Shown here: in pieces, positions 48,625 through 50,449 of the stretch | How the letters are laid out: the number at the start of each line of letters is the position of its first letter | Position numbering within the stretch: position 1 is the first letter of the stretch | Source of the DNA: Enterobacter genomosp. O | GTDB taxonomy: Bacteria > Pseudomonadota > Gammaproteobacteria > Enterobacterales > Enterobacteriaceae | Length of the DNA stretch: 50,449 bases | Assembly: GCF_001022965.1 (NCBI RefSeq) | Contig: NZ_LECZ01000015.1 | Span: forward strand, 1 to 50,449 | Reading direction: 5' to 3' | Notes under the pieces: model-generated | Databases searched by the model: none | The model's input: only the letters and a program-made list of their open reading frames with translations | Told to the model about the DNA's origin: nothing | Made by a program: the position numbers and the translations under genes

Positions 48625-48963
48625 TTTCCTGATAAAAGACCAGACAATGACTGTCTGTTTTGTGCCAGAAGTGGAAGCTGAAGTACCAGAGACTCCCTAA
48701 AGTTGATGGTTCGATATGCAGGTATACTCACATCCCATTGTCTTACTGTACGACCAGATACCCTGCATTGGGTTCGCCATAGAGAGTAGTCGGTAGCTTT
48801 GTAATTATTAGTACTGGCAGGGAATTCGAGTATCACCAAAAAAACCGCCCGAAGGAGGTCTGGAAAGTTATACTTCTTCTGTAATTGTTATAACAGGAAT
48901 AAACTCCCGGTGTGTCTTTTCAGGGTAACATGTTGCATCATCCCAGGACGCACCTAAATTCAA
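48625..48963. other. AT-rich region after vapBC, no gene seen
   Basis: About 340 bases without a supportable coding frame. No clear intrinsic terminator after vapC; a short inverted pair around AAAAACCGCC near 48840 is weak. Confidence 0.4.
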
Positions 48964-49146
48964 TCACTTACTAAAGAAACTGAATGTTGCTCTTGCTGCA
49001 TTCAAAACTTCAGCCCAAGTCATAACCCATACGTTAACATTTAATCCAGCATCATCTAATGTTTTTCCATTAGGCCACCCACGTTGATTAGCCTTACGCC
49101 CAGCATATTCATCCATTGAGTCAGGGCTCTGTGTAGCGGCTCGCAA
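48964..49146 (-). pseudogene. Remnant of a larger protein (C-terminal end), tentative
   Basis: The codons ending at 48964 read KTLDDAGLNVNVWVMTWAEV and then LNAARATFSFFSK. The VWVxTWxE...A pattern recalls the final helix region of large ATPase/nuclease proteins from defence-type loci that end in VWVKTWSE. No upstream part of such a protein is present, since the frame is blocked at about 49150. It is likely a leftover of a lost gene. Confidence 0.3.
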
Positions 49147-49304
49147 TCCATTTCAACGGACTTACAATAACGGCAAATTAAATCTGACTGCCAGCTTCTT
49201 TCTCCATCCCGCCTGAAAGAGCCTGTCCAGCCGAACTTACCCTGATTGCAGTATGGATTTTCTTGGCAGCCTGAACGGCTGCACAATATAAACAGGAGGA
49301 CATC

Positions 49305-50449
49305 ATGAGCACCTCGCTTTACAGCAAGACCCCGACGGTCACGGTTCTCGATAACCACGGTCAGATCGTGCGCGACATAGCGTACCACCGCCATCCCGGC
49401 TCCCCGGACGTGACCAGTGAACGCATCACCTACCATCAGTATGACGCCCGGGGCTTTCTGACGCAGAGTGCTGACCCGCGCCTGCACGACGCCGGCCTGG
49501 CGAACTTCACCTGGCGTCACGCCCTCTCCGGCGCCGTCCTGCGCACGCAGGGCGCCGACAGCGGCACAACCCTCGCCCTCAGCGACGCCGCCGGCCGGCC
49601 GTTTCTGGCGGTCAGCAACATCCGCACTGCCCGTGATGGCACGGAGGACACAGGCCAGGCCGTGACCCGCACCTGGCAGTATGAGGACGCCACCCTGCCC
49701 GGACGTCCGTTAAGTATTGCGGAGCAGGTGAACGGTGGAGCCGCCCGCATCACGGAGCGTTTCGTCTGGGCCGGTAACTCTGTTGAGGAGAAGGCGCTGA
49801 ATCTGGCAGGTGTGTGCATCGGTCATTATGACACCGCCGGCCTGACGCAGACCGACAGCATGGCACTTACCGGCGTGCCGCTCTCGGTGACCCGCCGCCT
49901 GCTGAAGGAGGCGGATAACCCTGACGTCGTGGCCGGCTGGCAGGGAGCAGGGGTGTCCGTCCGGAACGGCCTGCTGGCTGACGGGGCACACACCACCCTG
50001 ACCGCCGCGGACGCCGCCGGGGCGGTGCTGGCCACCACCGACGCGAAGGGGAACCGCCAGCGCGTGGCGTACGACGTGGCGGGCCGGGTGGCGGGCCGCT
50101 GGCTGACGGTGAAGGGCGGCACGGAGCAGGTTATCGTCCGCTCCCTGACGTACTCGGCCGCCGGGCAGACGCTGCGGGAGGAGCACGGCAACGGGGTGGT
50201 GACCACATACACCTATGAAGCAGAGACGCAGCGCCTGACCGGGATAAAAACGGCGCGCCCGGACGGACATCCTTCCGGGGCCAGGGTGCTGCAGGACCTG
50301 CGCTACGGGTACGACCCGGCGGGCAACGTGCTCAGCGTGCGTAACGACGCGGAAGAGACCCGCTTCTGGCGCAACCAGAAGGTGGTGCCGGAGAGCACGT
50401 ACGCCTACGACAGCCTGTACCGGCTGGTCCGCGCCACCGGGCGCGAGAT
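49305..50449 (+). CDS. TccC/Rhs-type toxin, N-terminal part (3' truncated by window edge)
   Basis: The gene opens MSTSLYSKTPTVTVLDNHGQ, the conserved start of Tc-toxin C subunits (TccC). Family text follows: ITYHQYDARGFLTQSADPRL, NFTWRHALSGAVLRTQGADS, RITERFVWAGNSVEEKALNL, LREEHGNGVVTTYTYEAETQ and RFWRNQKVVPESTYAYDSLY. AACAGGAGGACATC is a strong binding site. It runs off the window after 381 codons plus two bases. C subunits close a hollow shell with the TcB subunit and carry the toxic C-terminus inside. No TcA or TcB gene is in the window. The matching C-terminal part is at 1-1494. Confidence 0.92.
   Translation, partial: MSTSLYSKTPTVTVLDNHGQIVRDIAYHRHPGSPDVTSERITYHQYDARGFLTQSADPRLHDAGLANFTWRHALSGAVLRTQGADSGTTLALSDAAGRPFLAVSNIRTARDGTEDTGQAVTRTWQYEDATLPGRPLSIAEQVNGGAARITERFVWAGNSVEEKALNLAGVCIGHYDTAGLTQTDSMALTGVPLSVTRRLLKEADNPDVVAGWQGAGVSVRNGLLADGAHTTLTAADAAGAVLATTDAKGNRQRVAYDVAGRVAGRWLTVKGGTEQVIVRSLTYSAAGQTLREEHGNGVVTTYTYEAETQRLTGIKTARPDGHPSGARVLQDLRYGYDPAGNVLSVRNDAEETRFWRNQKVVPESTYAYDSLYRLVRATGRE

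Noticed and set aside
48336..48839. Minus-strand frame opposite vapC
   Set aside because: Antisense shadow; vapC is certain.
1..50449. CRISPR arrays, tRNA or rRNA genes, complete insertion sequences, relaxase, type IV secretion genes, oriT
   Set aside because: Looked for and not seen; the regular repeats present (2703-2786, 47818-47925, par repeats) are operators or centromere sites, not CRISPR units.

Overview
The window looks like most or all of a mosaic plasmid from an enterobacterium (order Enterobacterales). The backbone is IncFII/F-like. It has a RepA of the R1/R100 family with a Tap leader peptide and a CopA antisense RNA, an oriR-type origin, a ResD-like resolvase, hok/mok/sok, psiA, psiB, a large leading-region ParB, an ArdA antirestriction protein, a UmuDC-type mutagenesis operon, and two partition loci placed back to back. 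No relaxase, type IV secretion gene, oriT or insertion sequence was recognised. The plasmid is therefore probably not self-transmissible, although it keeps a conjugation leading region.

Layout. 1-1.5 kb: 3' end of a TccC/Rhs-type toxin gene whose 5' end lies at 49.3-50.4 kb. 2.0-2.5 kb: ParDE toxin-antitoxin. 2.6-6.1 kb: kfrA-like regulator, two paralogous proteins with a Cys/His/Asp pattern, and a DUF2971 protein, in a tightly overlapped operon that appears partly duplicated. 6.1-7.1 kb: gene-poor DNA with a 79-bp direct repeat. 7.1-9.2 kb: three overlapping genes (84-aa protein, winged-helix protein, DUF6884-like protein) behind palindromic operators. 9.4-15.2 kb: O-acetyltransferase, secreted nuclease, SRAP protein, small membrane protein, then an ADP-ribosyltransferase-like / DUF6710-like / DUF4225-like operon. 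15.5-17.4 kb: origin, repA, tap, copA. 17.5-18.6 kb: a lone Phd/YefM-type antitoxin, a phage-like leader and a LuxR-type HTH protein. 18.8-31.6 kb: a NusG/RfaH-type antiterminator followed by a type IVB thin-pilus operon (pilL to pilV). pilV is cut short and there is no shufflon or rci. 31.6-40.4 kb: leading-region genes on the minus strand, with three 226-bp repeats that each sit just upstream of a gene set. 40.5-44.8 kb: umuDC, parMR and parA plus an RHH protein. 44.9-47.4 kb: resD and unknown genes. 47.7-48.6 kb: vapBC.

How the parts work together. repA/tap/copA set copy number, and resD, the two par loci, hok/sok, vapBC and parDE keep the plasmid. On entry by conjugation, the leading region would supply ArdA against restriction, PsiB against SOS induction, a theta-like polymerase subunit and several unknown proteins. 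The triplicated repeats are the best candidates for promoters that work on the incoming single strand. The pilus operon is probably under processive antitermination. The TccC-type gene carries a low-GC C-terminal domain of unknown activity.

The least described parts are the kfrA-linked cysteine-protein/DUF2971 operon, the winged-helix/DUF6884 operon, the ADP-ribosyltransferase/DUF6710/DUF4225 operon, and the unknown leading-region genes behind the triplicated repeats. All assignments come from reading the sequence and recalling protein families; no database search was run.
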